DNA of 11,580 nucleotides from JBBQHX01 sp035306065 (GTDB taxonomy: Bacteria; Gemmatimonadota; Gemmatimonadetes; Gemmatimonadales; Gemmatimonadaceae). The stretch is taken from the NCBI GenBank assembly GCA_035306065.1, contig DATGOL010000088.1, positions 1 through 11,580 on the forward strand. The letters run 5' to 3'. The position numbers and the translations under genes were made by a program. Position 1 is the first letter of the stretch. Each line of letters opens with the position of its first letter. Positions 1-6,056 of the stretch are shown piece after piece. The notes under the pieces were generated by a model that was given only the letters and a program-made list of their open reading frames with translations, had not been told where the DNA came from and searched no databases.

Positions 1-220
1 ACAGCGCGGGATGTCTGCTGCATTGCGAAAATGTGGCGAGGGACGTGGATCGGCTCTGACGAGTGGCGACGTGACGTACGGTGGATGCCATCGGCGAAAA
101 TGCAGTCATCGATCGCAGCATGCGAGCAACTGGCAGGAACGCCCTCGGTGTCTGGAAACCTTCGGGGACCAACGTAGTTCCTGGCCGCTGGATGACCCTA
201 ACCCTTCACCTGAGCATCCC
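1..220. other. Left-edge region without an assignable gene
   Basis: Two + strand frames are open from the left edge: one closes with TAG at 175-177 and another with TGA at 57-59, so the tail of an upstream gene may lie here. Neither short translation resembles a family I recognise, and the sequence does not decide between them. The frame of the following gene is also open from position 11, but its translation before 221 is Arg/Ser/Cys-rich and unlike the folded domain after 221. I treat the stretch as intergenic plus a possible truncated C-terminus. Confidence 0.35.
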
Positions 221-889
221 ATGCACGAACTTCCGCTGCACTTCAGGGATGGACACCTGTTCACGGAGGTGGCTGGTGAGTTGTGGCTTCTCGATACCGG
301 TGCGCCGGGCAGCTTCGGGCAGTCCGACGAGATCACGGTCGCGGGCGAGCAGTTCAGCCTGGCCGATGACTACGTCGGGCTGGACGCGGACAGTCTATCG
401 AGCTTGACCGGTGTGAGGTGCGCCGGCCTGCTGGGCGCGGACGTGCTGGGGCGCTTCGATCACATCCTGAACGTGCAGAGCGGAACGCTCACGATTTCAC
501 AGAATGAGCTCACACATGACGGCCATCCTGTGGAGCTGACGGAGTTCATGGGGATACCGATCATCGACGCTCGCATGGGCGAGGAGGCCTGCCGGATGAT
601 CTTCGATACCGGAGCGCAGATTTCCTATTTCCAGGGTGACTCTCTGGTGAGCTTTCCGGAAGCCGGTGTGGTGACGGACTTCTACCCGGGGGTTGGTGAG
701 TTCGAGACGCAGACGCATAGCGTGCCGGTCGTAATCGGCGAGGTGTCGCTCTCCGTGCGCTGCGGCCGGCTTCCCGAGCTGCTCGGCCTGACGCTGATGA
801 TGGCCGGTACTCAGGGGATCGTGGGGAATGAGATCCTGCTGGATCGTGTAGTGGGGTACTTCCCGCGGCGAAGGGTGATGGTGCCGTGA
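221..889 (+). CDS. Single-chain, two-lobed retropepsin-like aspartic protease (222 aa)
   Basis: The protein carries two copies of the aspartic-protease active-site motif. D25-T26-G27-A28 sits in a hydrophobic strand (LWLLDTGA) and D129-T130-G131-A132 in another (CRMIFDTGA). Each is followed by the glycine turn typical of retropepsins, GLLGADVL at 69-76 and GIVGNEIL at 199-206, and then by a beta hairpin. Viral retropepsins have one such lobe of about 100 residues and act as homodimers; here two lobes of about 105-115 residues are fused, which would place both catalytic Asp residues in one chain. No signal peptide or membrane segment is visible, so a cytoplasmic location is likely. I chose ATG 221 because the domain begins there and the in-frame codons upstream look non-coding; no strong Shine-Dalgarno precedes it. 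The gene converges on the pilin gene. Proteolytic activity and substrate are inferred only. It matches the gag-asp_protease/Asp_protease_2 style of bacterial proteins. Confidence 0.75.
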   Translation: MHELPLHFRDGHLFTEVAGELWLLDTGAPGSFGQSDEITVAGEQFSLADDYVGLDADSLSSLTGVRCAGLLGADVLGRFDHILNVQSGTLTISQNELTHDGHPVELTEFMGIPIIDARMGEEACRMIFDTGAQISYFQGDSLVSFPEAGVVTDFYPGVGEFETQTHSVPVVIGEVSLSVRCGRLPELLGLTLMMAGTQGIVGNEILLDRVVGYFPRRRVMVP

Positions 890-968
890 CTTGTGGCCTG
901 CGCGTCGGGGGTCGCGGCTACCAGTGGGACACGAATGAGTGCAGGGTGCGCATTCGCTCGAGTTGGAA

Positions 969-1004
969 AAAACGCGGGGTGCCGGCTTCGGCACCCCGCG
1001 TTTT
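969..1004. terminator. Strong bidirectional intrinsic terminator between the aspartic-protease gene and pilA
   Basis: A perfect 12-bp GC-rich stem (CGCGGGGTGCCG at 973-984 paired with 989-1000) closes a GCTT loop. It is flanked by an A tract on the left (967-972) and TTTT on the right (1001-1004). Read on the minus strand, the hairpin is followed by six T residues about 20 bases after the pilin stop codon, which is a textbook rho-independent terminator for pilA. On the plus strand it ends with TTTTCC and can also stop transcription of the convergent gene. Confidence 0.9.
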
Positions 1005-1029
1005 CCAAGCCAAGCTACTGTGGATCAGG

Positions 1030-1446
1030 TTACGGCGTGCACTGCGGCTCACCATCAGGAAAGCCTGCGGCCGTTGCATCCGCACCGTAGTAGATGTCGC
1101 AGGTCTCGGCCGTACCCGAGTGCGTGGTGCTTGCAGTCCAGCCAAGACCGGCGTTTGCGGTCGCCGTAATCGTCACACCAACCGACGGAATGAAGTCGGT
1201 AGCAGCGTCAGCCGACGGTGAACCAGCAACATTGCTGGCGCTGATGTCGGTGTACAGCATGTTGTCCGCGAAAAAGCCTTCCTGTACGGTGGCCAGATTA
1301 CGAAGATCTGCCTTCATCGATGCGATGTACGCCTTCTCCTTCGTGCTTGCGAACTTCGGGATCGCGATCGCGGCCAGGATGCCGATGATGACCACGACGA
1401 TCAGAAGTTCGATCAGGGTGAAACCCTTGCGCTTCTGCTGCAGCAT
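1030..1446 (-). CDS. pilA: Type IV pilin (prepilin), PilA-like, 138 aa
   Basis: This is the structural subunit of a type IV pilus or a closely related pseudopilus-like fibre. The N-terminus is a short positively charged leader, MLQQKRKG, followed by the class III signal FTLIELLIVVVIIGILAAIA. Prepilin peptidase would cut between G8 and F9, leaving a 130-residue mature protein with N-methylated Phe1 and the conserved Glu5 (E13 of the precursor). The hydrophobic alpha1 helix spans about 9-32 and an amphipathic continuation runs to about 60. Cys116 and Cys136 near the C-terminus are placed to form the D-region disulfide. ATG 1446 is fixed by the leader length and by a GGAGG site 7 bases upstream. 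A sigma-54 promoter candidate lies about 80 bases upstream, and pilR/pilS follow on the same strand. No pilus assembly genes (pilB, C, D, M-Q) are in the window. A minor pilin or type II secretion pseudopilin is a less likely alternative, given the Cys pair and the terminator-bounded single-gene unit. Confidence 0.9.
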   Translation of the reverse strand: MLQQKRKGFTLIELLIVVVIIGILAAIAIPKFASTKEKAYIASMKADLRNLATVQEGFFADNMLYTDISASNVAGSPSADAATDFIPSVGVTITATANAGLGWTASTTHSGTAETCDIYYGADATAAGFPDGEPQCTP

Positions 1447-1453
1447 TTGGATG

Positions 1454-1458
1454 CCTCC
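1454..1458 (-). promoter_or_regulatory. Shine-Dalgarno of pilA
   Basis: GGAGG on the minus strand with a 7-base spacer to ATG 1446. It fixes the pilin start and predicts strong translation. Confidence 0.85.
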
Positions 1459-1526
1459 GGAATGGGTTGAAACGGGAACTGCAAGCTGCCGTACTCGTCC
1501 AGCTGGTCCTTCTTGCCGCCGGATAA

Positions 1527-1542
1527 AGCAACGGCCGGACCA
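1527..1542 (-). promoter_or_regulatory. Sigma-54 (RpoN) -24/-12 promoter candidate for pilA
   Basis: The minus strand reads TGGTCCG-GCCG-TTGCT. Against the consensus TGGCACG-N4-TTGCW it matches 10 of 12 specified positions, including the GG and GC dinucleotides at the correct 10-base spacing. It predicts a transcript start near 1516 and a 5' leader of about 70 bases before the pilin ATG. A single GTGTC element on the minus strand at 1572-1568 resembles the half-site reported for PilR in Pseudomonas, but one pentamer is weak evidence. A sigma-54 activator gene of PilR type lies just upstream, as expected for this promoter class. Confidence 0.65.
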
Positions 1543-1874
1543 AACCCAGCCGTTACGCGTATCTGACGACACCACAAGCAGATGGTCACACCCGCCCGAA
1601 ATCTCCCTCACCACTTCCCCGTGGCGTTTCGCCAAGACCATGGCGGTCTGCGTGGCGGACCCCATCTCCAGCCGCCTCCGTGCCAGCCGCCCTGGCCCAC
1701 AACGGCAGGCCAACGTACACTGACTCCCGGTTGACGCCGCAGCGTTTCTACGCCGGGGGGAGCAAAGGGGGCTGAGGATCGGGCGTCTGTTTGGCAGGGA
1801 TCAGGGATCAGGGCTCGGATTCGGGGTTTCGTCGGGTGACCGCTGGGCTTCGGGAACTCGCGTTGGAGATATCG

Positions 1875-1949
1875 ATCCGCCACCAGGCTCCCATCCGCCA
1901 CCGTGATCTCGACCCGCCACCAGGATCCCGATCCGCCACCAGGATCCCG
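1875..1949. repeat. Four imperfect tandem copies of a 19-bp unit
   Basis: The unit is close to ATCCGCCACCAGGATCCCG. Copies start at 1875 (18 bases, last base missing), 1893, 1912 and 1931; the last two differ at one position only and the second is the most diverged. A degenerate partial continuation (ACCGGCCGGCA) follows at 1950. The 19-base period is not a multiple of three, which argues against coding. It lies between the pilR stop and the pilA promoter; its role is unknown. Confidence 0.75.
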
Positions 1950-2009
1950 ACCGGCCGGCAGTCCGGGGCGAAGCCCCCGCCTGACACCTAGTACCTGGCC
2001 CCTACCCAA

Positions 2010-3380
2010 TCAGCTCTCCCACCGCGCCAGCTTCCTGTGCAGCGTGCTCGGATCTATCCCCAGCACCTCGGCAGCTCGCGTCTTGTGCCCGCCCTCATTC
2101 TCCAGCACCCAGTGGATGTACGCCCGCTCCACCGCGTCCAGCGTCGGATTAGTGCTCTCCCGCGGGCTCACCAGTGGCTCGGAGCTTCGGGACGTCACAC
2201 GCTCCGGCAGCGCATCCACACCGACCGTGTCGCCCTTGCTCAGGATCACGGCTCGCTCGAGGGCATTCTCCAGCTCACGCACATTTCCCGGCCACACGTA
2301 GCACTGCAGCGCCTCAAGGGCCTCCGATGTCAGCGTCTTCGGCTCCTCACCCCGCGCGGCCGAGGACGCCGCCAGGAATGATTCCGCGAGCAGTGGCACG
2401 TCTTCCCGGCGCTCCCTGAGAGGCGGCAGGTGAATGCTTATCACGTTCAGGCGGTAGAACAGGTCGCTGCGGAAGCCGCCGCGCTTGATCTCCGTTTCCA
2501 GGTCGCGGTTCGTTGCCGCAAGGAGCCGCACGTCTATCGGATGCGCCTCCGCAGTACCCACCGGTATCACCTCGCGGTGCTGCAGCACCCGCAGCAGCTT
2601 CACCTGGGTTGCCGGCGTGGTTTCACCAATCTCGTCCAGGAACAGGGTTCCGCCTGACGCGGCAGCAAAGAGCCCCAGGCGATCCTTCACCGCTCCGGTG
2701 AATGATCCCTTTACGTGGCCGAACAGCTCGCTCTCGAGCAATCCTTCAGGCAGCGCTCCGCAATTGATCGAGGAGAACGGACTGTCCAGGCGCGTAGACA
2801 GGTCGTGGATGAAGCGCGCGATCACTTCCTTTCCCGTTCCGGACTCACCCTGGATGAGCACTGTGGAATCGGTAGGCGCAACCATCTCGGCCAGCCGCAG
2901 AACTTCCTGCCATGGCCTGCTCTTCCCTATCGGTCGTGAGGCACTGCCCCGGTCGCGGCGCCGCATCTCCTGCTTCAGCACGCCATTCTCGACACGCAGG
3001 CTGCGGTGCTCCACAGCACGACTCAGGATCGCAAGCAGCTCGTCGTTCCTGAAAGGCTTCTGGATGTAGTAGAACGCGCCTTCGTTCACCGCCTGCATCG
3101 CCGACTGCAGCGTTGCCTGCGCCGTCATCAGGATTACCGGAAGGTCAGGATCCTGCTGACGTGCGGCCGCAAGCAGCTGCACGCCATCAACTCCCGGCAT
3201 GCGTATGTCACTCAGCACGATGTCCGGATTGCACGACGCGAGCGCCTCGAGTCCTGCACGACCTCCCTGCGCCACGAGCGGCGTGAACCCCTCGTTCTTC
3301 AGAAGGATTCGCAGCGAGTCCAGAATGCCCGTCTCGTCATCTACAACGAGTACGCGCGGTGATGCTGCTCGATTGGTCAC
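2010..3380 (-). CDS. pilR: Sigma-54-dependent response regulator, PilR/NtrC type (456 aa)
   Basis: Three domains are clear. The receiver domain (about 8-122) has acidic pocket D14/D15, phospho-acceptor D58 in SDIRMPG, T86 and K108. The AAA+ sigma-54 interaction domain (about 150-385) has Walker A GESGTGKE at 178-185, the sigma-54-contacting loop as GSFTGA at 225-230 in place of the common GAFTGA, Walker B GGTLFLDE at 243-250, and WPGNVREL at 363-370. A Fis-type helix-turn-helix ends the protein (about 418-456). Length is normal for the family. The start is GTG 3380, overlapping the kinase stop codon as GTGA, with GGAG 7 bases upstream. The protein should be phosphorylated by the adjacent kinase and drive RpoN promoters. 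The sigma-54 site before pilA, together with the six-segment PilS-like partner, makes PilR the best name; a generic NtrC-family regulator is the fallback. Confidence 0.85.
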   Translation of the reverse strand: MTNRAASPRVLVVDDETGILDSLRILLKNEGFTPLVAQGGRAGLEALASCNPDIVLSDIRMPGVDGVQLLAAARQQDPDLPVILMTAQATLQSAMQAVNEGAFYYIQKPFRNDELLAILSRAVEHRSLRVENGVLKQEMRRRDRGSASRPIGKSRPWQEVLRLAEMVAPTDSTVLIQGESGTGKEVIARFIHDLSTRLDSPFSSINCGALPEGLLESELFGHVKGSFTGAVKDRLGLFAAASGGTLFLDEIGETTPATQVKLLRVLQHREVIPVGTAEAHPIDVRLLAATNRDLETEIKRGGFRSDLFYRLNVISIHLPPLRERREDVPLLAESFLAASSAARGEEPKTLTSEALEALQCYVWPGNVRELENALERAVILSKGDTVGVDALPERVTSRSSEPLVSPRESTNPTLDAVERAYIHWVLENEGGHKTRAAEVLGIDPSTLHRKLARWES

Positions 3381-5047
3381 GCGTCGTCTCCGGATCCCAT
3401 TACGGGTTGACTGTTTGGAAGCAGCACCGTGAATCGCGTTCCATGCCCGTCGCTATCCACGAATACCAGCCCCCTGTGTGCCTCGATCGCACGATGCACC
3501 ACCGGAAGGCCAAGTCCCGTGCCTCCCTGCTTGGTAGTGGTGAACGGCTCGAACAAACGGTCTCTCACTTCCGGTGGAATGCCGGATCCCTCGTCGGTCA
3601 CCCGCACAGCCGCCGCCCCGCTTTCGAACTCAACCCCGAAGGAAACCGCCTGCGGCAGGTCCTCCGGCGCGAGCGACGAAACCTCCAGCTGCACACGTCC
3701 ACCATCGGGGCTGGCCTGTACCGCGTTGAGCGCGAGGTTGAAGATCGCGCGGTGAAGGAGGTCTTCGTCTCCTTCGATGACGACCGGACGGGCCGGAGTG
3801 GCACAATGCACGTCGAGACGCGCTTTGCGATCCGGATGGGCCGCAGCCAGCTGGGCTGCCCCCCTTGCAACCTGGCTGAGGTCCACGGTGTCCACGCGGG
3901 TAACCCGAACCCGCGCAAAATCCAGGAACTCGCTGAGCAAACGCGACAGACGGTCCGATTCTCGGGTGATCAAGCCCGCCAGCACCTGCTCGTCTTCATT
4001 GTCTCCGGCCATTCGCGCCAACTGCTCTGTTGAGCTCCGAATGGACGCCAGCGGATTCTTGATCTCATGCGCGAGCGACGCAGAGAGCGTAGCCACCGCC
4101 TCCAGCCGCTGTGCACGTATCTGCAGTGCCTCCAGGCGCTTGGAGTCCGAGAGATCCTGGAAGATTGCCGTTGCCACCACCCCACCGTCGGGCCCGGTGA
4201 CCTCGGACAGCGTGGTCGTTACTCCCACCGGAAATGCCCGCGTCGCGTTCTTCACGGTTCCCTCGGCACGCGTTGTCCGCAGTCCGAGTTCGATCGCGCG
4301 TGACAGCGCCCGCGCCAGTGTTGGTGACACGTCGCGGATCATTTCGAGCACCGGGCGGCCGATAACGTCTTCCAGCTCCAGCCCCAGCAACGCGGAAGCG
4401 GTGGGGTTGGCGAAGCGCAGGATGCCCCCTTCATCAACCGTGATGATGCCGCTGCGAATGTTCTGGAGTACGTCCGCCGCCTGCAGCCGCGCACGCTCCA
4501 GCTCCGCCATTAGCCGTTCGCTTCCCGCACCTGCTTCGCGCAGACGCGTGGAAATGATGCCCACGCCGATTGACGTGAGAACGAACACGCCGAGCTGCAG
4601 CCAGATGGCCGGGTCGGCAAGGCGAGCAGACGGATGGAGCGTGGTCGCGCCAAGGTGCAGCACCACCGCCAGCATCGTTACCAGCAACGCACCGCGTACG
4701 GGCAGAAGCAGGGCCCCACTGGCAATGACCAGGATGTACAGTGCCGTGAACGGCGAGTCGATCCCGCCGGTGAGGTGCACTACCGTTGTGATCAGCAGCA
4801 GGTCGAACGCAGACTGGCTGTAGAGGAATCCAAAGCCGATTGGCTTGTTGGAGAACTCAGTCCACCAGGCGGATCCCGCCGTCACGATTGCGGCCGCGAT
4901 ACCAGCCGACAGTGCCAGTGCGACTTCCGAGTTGGCGGCAACACTCCAACCCGCGAGCACGGCCACCACCATCGCGCCCCCGAGCGAGAGGCGCATTACA
5001 TATCCCCAGCGAAGCAGATACCGAGGGTCGCGGATTGCGAAGAACAT
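3377..5047 (-). CDS. pilS: Membrane sensor histidine kinase, PilS type (556 aa)
   Basis: The N-terminal 170 residues contain about six hydrophobic segments (near 20-37, 42-61, 80-93, 102-116, 118-136 and 150-167). Between the third and fourth lies HLTGGIDSPF, a signature typical of PilS-like sensors. A linker and PAS domain follow (about 190-300), then HisKA with the phospho-acceptor H327 in HEIKNP. The ATPase domain has the N box around N437-N441 (NLALNAVQAS), G1 box DEGSGI at 485-490, F box around 499-502 and G2 box GGTGLGL at 508-514. All catalytic motifs are intact. The six-segment input without a large periplasmic domain fits PilS, which in Pseudomonas senses pilin in the inner membrane. 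ATG 5047 lacks a good Shine-Dalgarno, but the charged N-terminus before segment one is typical of the family. The stop overlaps the regulator start by 4 bases, so the two are translationally coupled. Confidence 0.85.
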   Translation of the reverse strand: MFFAIRDPRYLLRWGYVMRLSLGGAMVVAVLAGWSVAANSEVALALSAGIAAAIVTAGSAWWTEFSNKPIGFGFLYSQSAFDLLLITTVVHLTGGIDSPFTALYILVIASGALLLPVRGALLVTMLAVVLHLGATTLHPSARLADPAIWLQLGVFVLTSIGVGIISTRLREAGAGSERLMAELERARLQAADVLQNIRSGIITVDEGGILRFANPTASALLGLELEDVIGRPVLEMIRDVSPTLARALSRAIELGLRTTRAEGTVKNATRAFPVGVTTTLSEVTGPDGGVVATAIFQDLSDSKRLEALQIRAQRLEAVATLSASLAHEIKNPLASIRSSTEQLARMAGDNEDEQVLAGLITRESDRLSRLLSEFLDFARVRVTRVDTVDLSQVARGAAQLAAAHPDRKARLDVHCATPARPVVIEGDEDLLHRAIFNLALNAVQASPDGGRVQLEVSSLAPEDLPQAVSFGVEFESGAAAVRVTDEGSGIPPEVRDRLFEPFTTTKQGGTGLGLPVVHRAIEAHRGLVFVDSDGHGTRFTVLLPNSQPVMGSGDDA

Positions 5048-5472
5048 GCTGTTGGTAAGAGGGGAGCGCAGCGTCCCTGTTCTCGGGGTGGACGACTCAC
5101 GTCGGGCGTTGTTTCCCGGCTTCGGCTGACACGGCGGCCGGTAGTGACTCGAGTCGCGCTACAGGGCAACTGGCCTCGCACCCTGCATAGATGCAGCGGG
5201 ATGCGATGCAGGCGATGCACCGGCAGGCAAGACGTTATGCGTGTGCTCAGTGGATAGCGCGGTGGGGGTAGCGGCGGCGGACTGCCGCTCGCAAAGCACT
5301 TCCCGGCACATGATCTCGAATGCCACGGAGTTCACCCGCCCCCGCCCCAACATGCCGATAACGGACGGCGAACAGACTTCCCCGTGACGTTATACCTTAT
5401 TCAAGGCTCGATCGTATTCCGCTTGTGAGGTACCGGGTGAGTTTTTCCGGCGGTGAACTGGAGGTTGTAGCA
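5048..5472. other. Divergent intergenic region between pilS and the arfB leader
   Basis: This region must hold the promoters of pilS (-) and arfB (+), but no convincing -35/-10 pair was found. A relatively AT-rich patch lies at about 5388-5403 (ACGTTATACCTTATTC). A CTGCAT-AG-ATGCAG palindrome sits at 5183-5196, next to several GATGC repeats. A minus-strand open frame of 64 codons (5159-5353) has no Shine-Dalgarno and no recognisable family, so I do not call it a gene. Confidence 0.5.
5460..5464 (+). promoter_or_regulatory. Shine-Dalgarno of the arfB leader ORF
   Basis: GGAGG with an 8-base spacer to ATG 5473. This is the only strong ribosome-binding site upstream of arfB, and it serves the short leader frame rather than arfB itself. 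Confidence 0.75.
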
Positions 5473-5553
5473 ATGGAGGGAGGGCGCGTGGCAGGAGTTC
5501 GCGAACATCGTGTATCAGCTTTGACGAGCGCGCCGGAGCAGCCAGCTTCATGA
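5473..5553 (+). CDS. Possible 26-aa leader peptide overlapping the arfB start
   Basis: A short frame begins MEGGRVAGVREH and ends with Pro-Ala-Ser before TGA. It is preceded by a near-ideal GGAGG site. Its TGA (5551-5553) overlaps the arfB ATG (5550-5552) as ATGA, the arrangement used for translational coupling. The frame is different from that of arfB, and the arfB frame has no ATG, GTG or TTG between its upstream stop at 5454 and ATG 5550, so the leader is not a misread N-terminus. No conserved family is recognised. It may be an attenuating or coupling leader for the rescue factor; chance is the alternative. Confidence 0.5.
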   Translation: MEGGRVAGVREHRVSALTSAPEQPAS

Positions 5554-6011
5554 CGCCACCAGCTTCTAACGGCGGTGAGCATGAGGAACGCGGCCTGAAG
5601 GTCAACGGACGGGTAACCATACCTCGGCATGAACTCGAGGTGCGGGCAACCCGGGCCGGAGGCCCTGGCGGCCAGCATGTGAATACGTCAAGCACCCGGG
5701 TGGAGATAGTCTGGAATCCACTCACATCGAGTGCATTGAACGATGACGAACGTGCCCGAATCAGCGAGCGGCTGGCATCACGATTGACTGCAGACGGCAC
5801 CCTCCGCGTTGTGGGTCGCGAGTTTCGCAGTCAGCGCAGGAACCGTGACGCCGCCGAGGAGCGACTGGCCGAGCTGGTACGCGCGGCACTCGTTATCCCC
5901 AAGGCACGCCGTGCAACCAGGCCGGGCCGCGCAGCTCGTGAGGCGCGCCTGGCAGACAAGAAGCACGTTTCCGATCGCAAGAAAAGCAGGCGCTGGCGCC
6001 CCGACGACTGA
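5550..6011 (+). CDS. arfB: Ribosome-rescue peptidyl-tRNA hydrolase, ArfB/YaeJ type (153 aa)
   Basis: This is a stand-alone class I release-factor catalytic domain. It would hydrolyse peptidyl-tRNA on ribosomes stalled at mRNA 3' ends without needing a stop codon. The core is RAGGPGGQHVNTSST with the catalytic GGQ at 40-42. No codon-recognition domain is present, which separates it from RF1/RF2. The basic C-terminal tail (about 118-150, rich in Lys/Arg, with RAAREARLADKKH in the middle) matches the tail that ArfB threads into the empty mRNA channel. ATG 5550 is the only start available in the open frame; the nearest GGAG is 11 bases away, so initiation probably depends on the upstream leader frame. 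The transporter gene starts 45 bases downstream. Length is slightly above the roughly 140 aa of E. coli YaeJ because of an N-terminal extension of about 15 residues. Confidence 0.9.
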   Translation: MTPPASNGGEHEERGLKVNGRVTIPRHELEVRATRAGGPGGQHVNTSSTRVEIVWNPLTSSALNDDERARISERLASRLTADGTLRVVGREFRSQRRNRDAAEERLAELVRAALVIPKARRATRPGRAAREARLADKKHVSDRKKSRRWRPDD

Positions 6012-6024
6012 CGTCGGCGCCAGC
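5992..6024 (+). terminator. GC-rich hairpin spanning the arfB stop codon
   Basis: GCTGGCGC-CC-CGAC (5992-6005) pairs with GTCGGCGCCAGC (6013-6024), giving 12 pairs with a two-base bulge and a 7-base loop that contains the TGA stop. No T tract follows, so it is not a standard intrinsic terminator. It could attenuate readthrough into the transporter gene or stabilise the arfB mRNA end. In E. coli the other rescue factor, ArfA, has a hairpin near its stop codon that makes its mRNA non-stop; a parallel here is speculation. Confidence 0.4.
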
Positions 6025-6043
6025 TGCATAACGACCATCCACC

Positions 6044-6055
6044 GGTAGCGCTACC
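6044..6055. promoter_or_regulatory. Perfect 12-bp palindrome one base before the SulP start codon
   Basis: GGTAGC-GCTACC occupies the usual Shine-Dalgarno position of the transporter gene, whose ATG is at 6057. It is a candidate operator or a site affecting translation initiation. No binding protein can be named. Confidence 0.35.
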
Positions 6056-6056
6056 A

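Larger units (their letters stand above)
1447..2009. other. Non-coding stretch between pilA and pilR (regulatory region plus repeats)
   Basis: No convincing gene is present. Open frames exist, but they are Pro/Arg/Gly-rich and cross a 19-bp repeat that would shift frame with each unit. Contents are: the pilA Shine-Dalgarno and sigma-54 promoter at the left end; a small inverted repeat AGACC-N5-GGTCT at 1635-1649; a G-rich GGGATCA direct repeat near 1797-1812; a 19-bp tandem array at 1875-1949; and a short hairpin at 1964-1979 (GGGGC-GAA-GCCCC), about 30 bases after the pilR stop, with no T tract. The length leaves room for upstream activator sites. Confidence 0.6.

Noticed and set aside
1670..1685. 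Second sigma-54-like site, TGGCACG-GAGG-CGGCT on the minus strand
   Set aside because: The -24 half is perfect but the -12 half lacks the TT of TTGC. The site at 1527-1542 is better overall and closer to pilA. It could be a secondary promoter, but the evidence is weaker.
1608..2009. Minus-strand open frame of 133 codons between pilR and pilA
   Set aside because: It is Arg/Gly/Pro/Trp-rich, crosses a 19-bp tandem repeat with a period not divisible by three, and has no domain or ribosome site.
3777..4823. Long plus-strand open frame of 348 codons inside the pilS region
   Set aside because: It is antisense to pilS, Ser/Arg/Thr-rich, and a typical shadow of a GC-rich gene. All recognisable motifs are on the minus strand.
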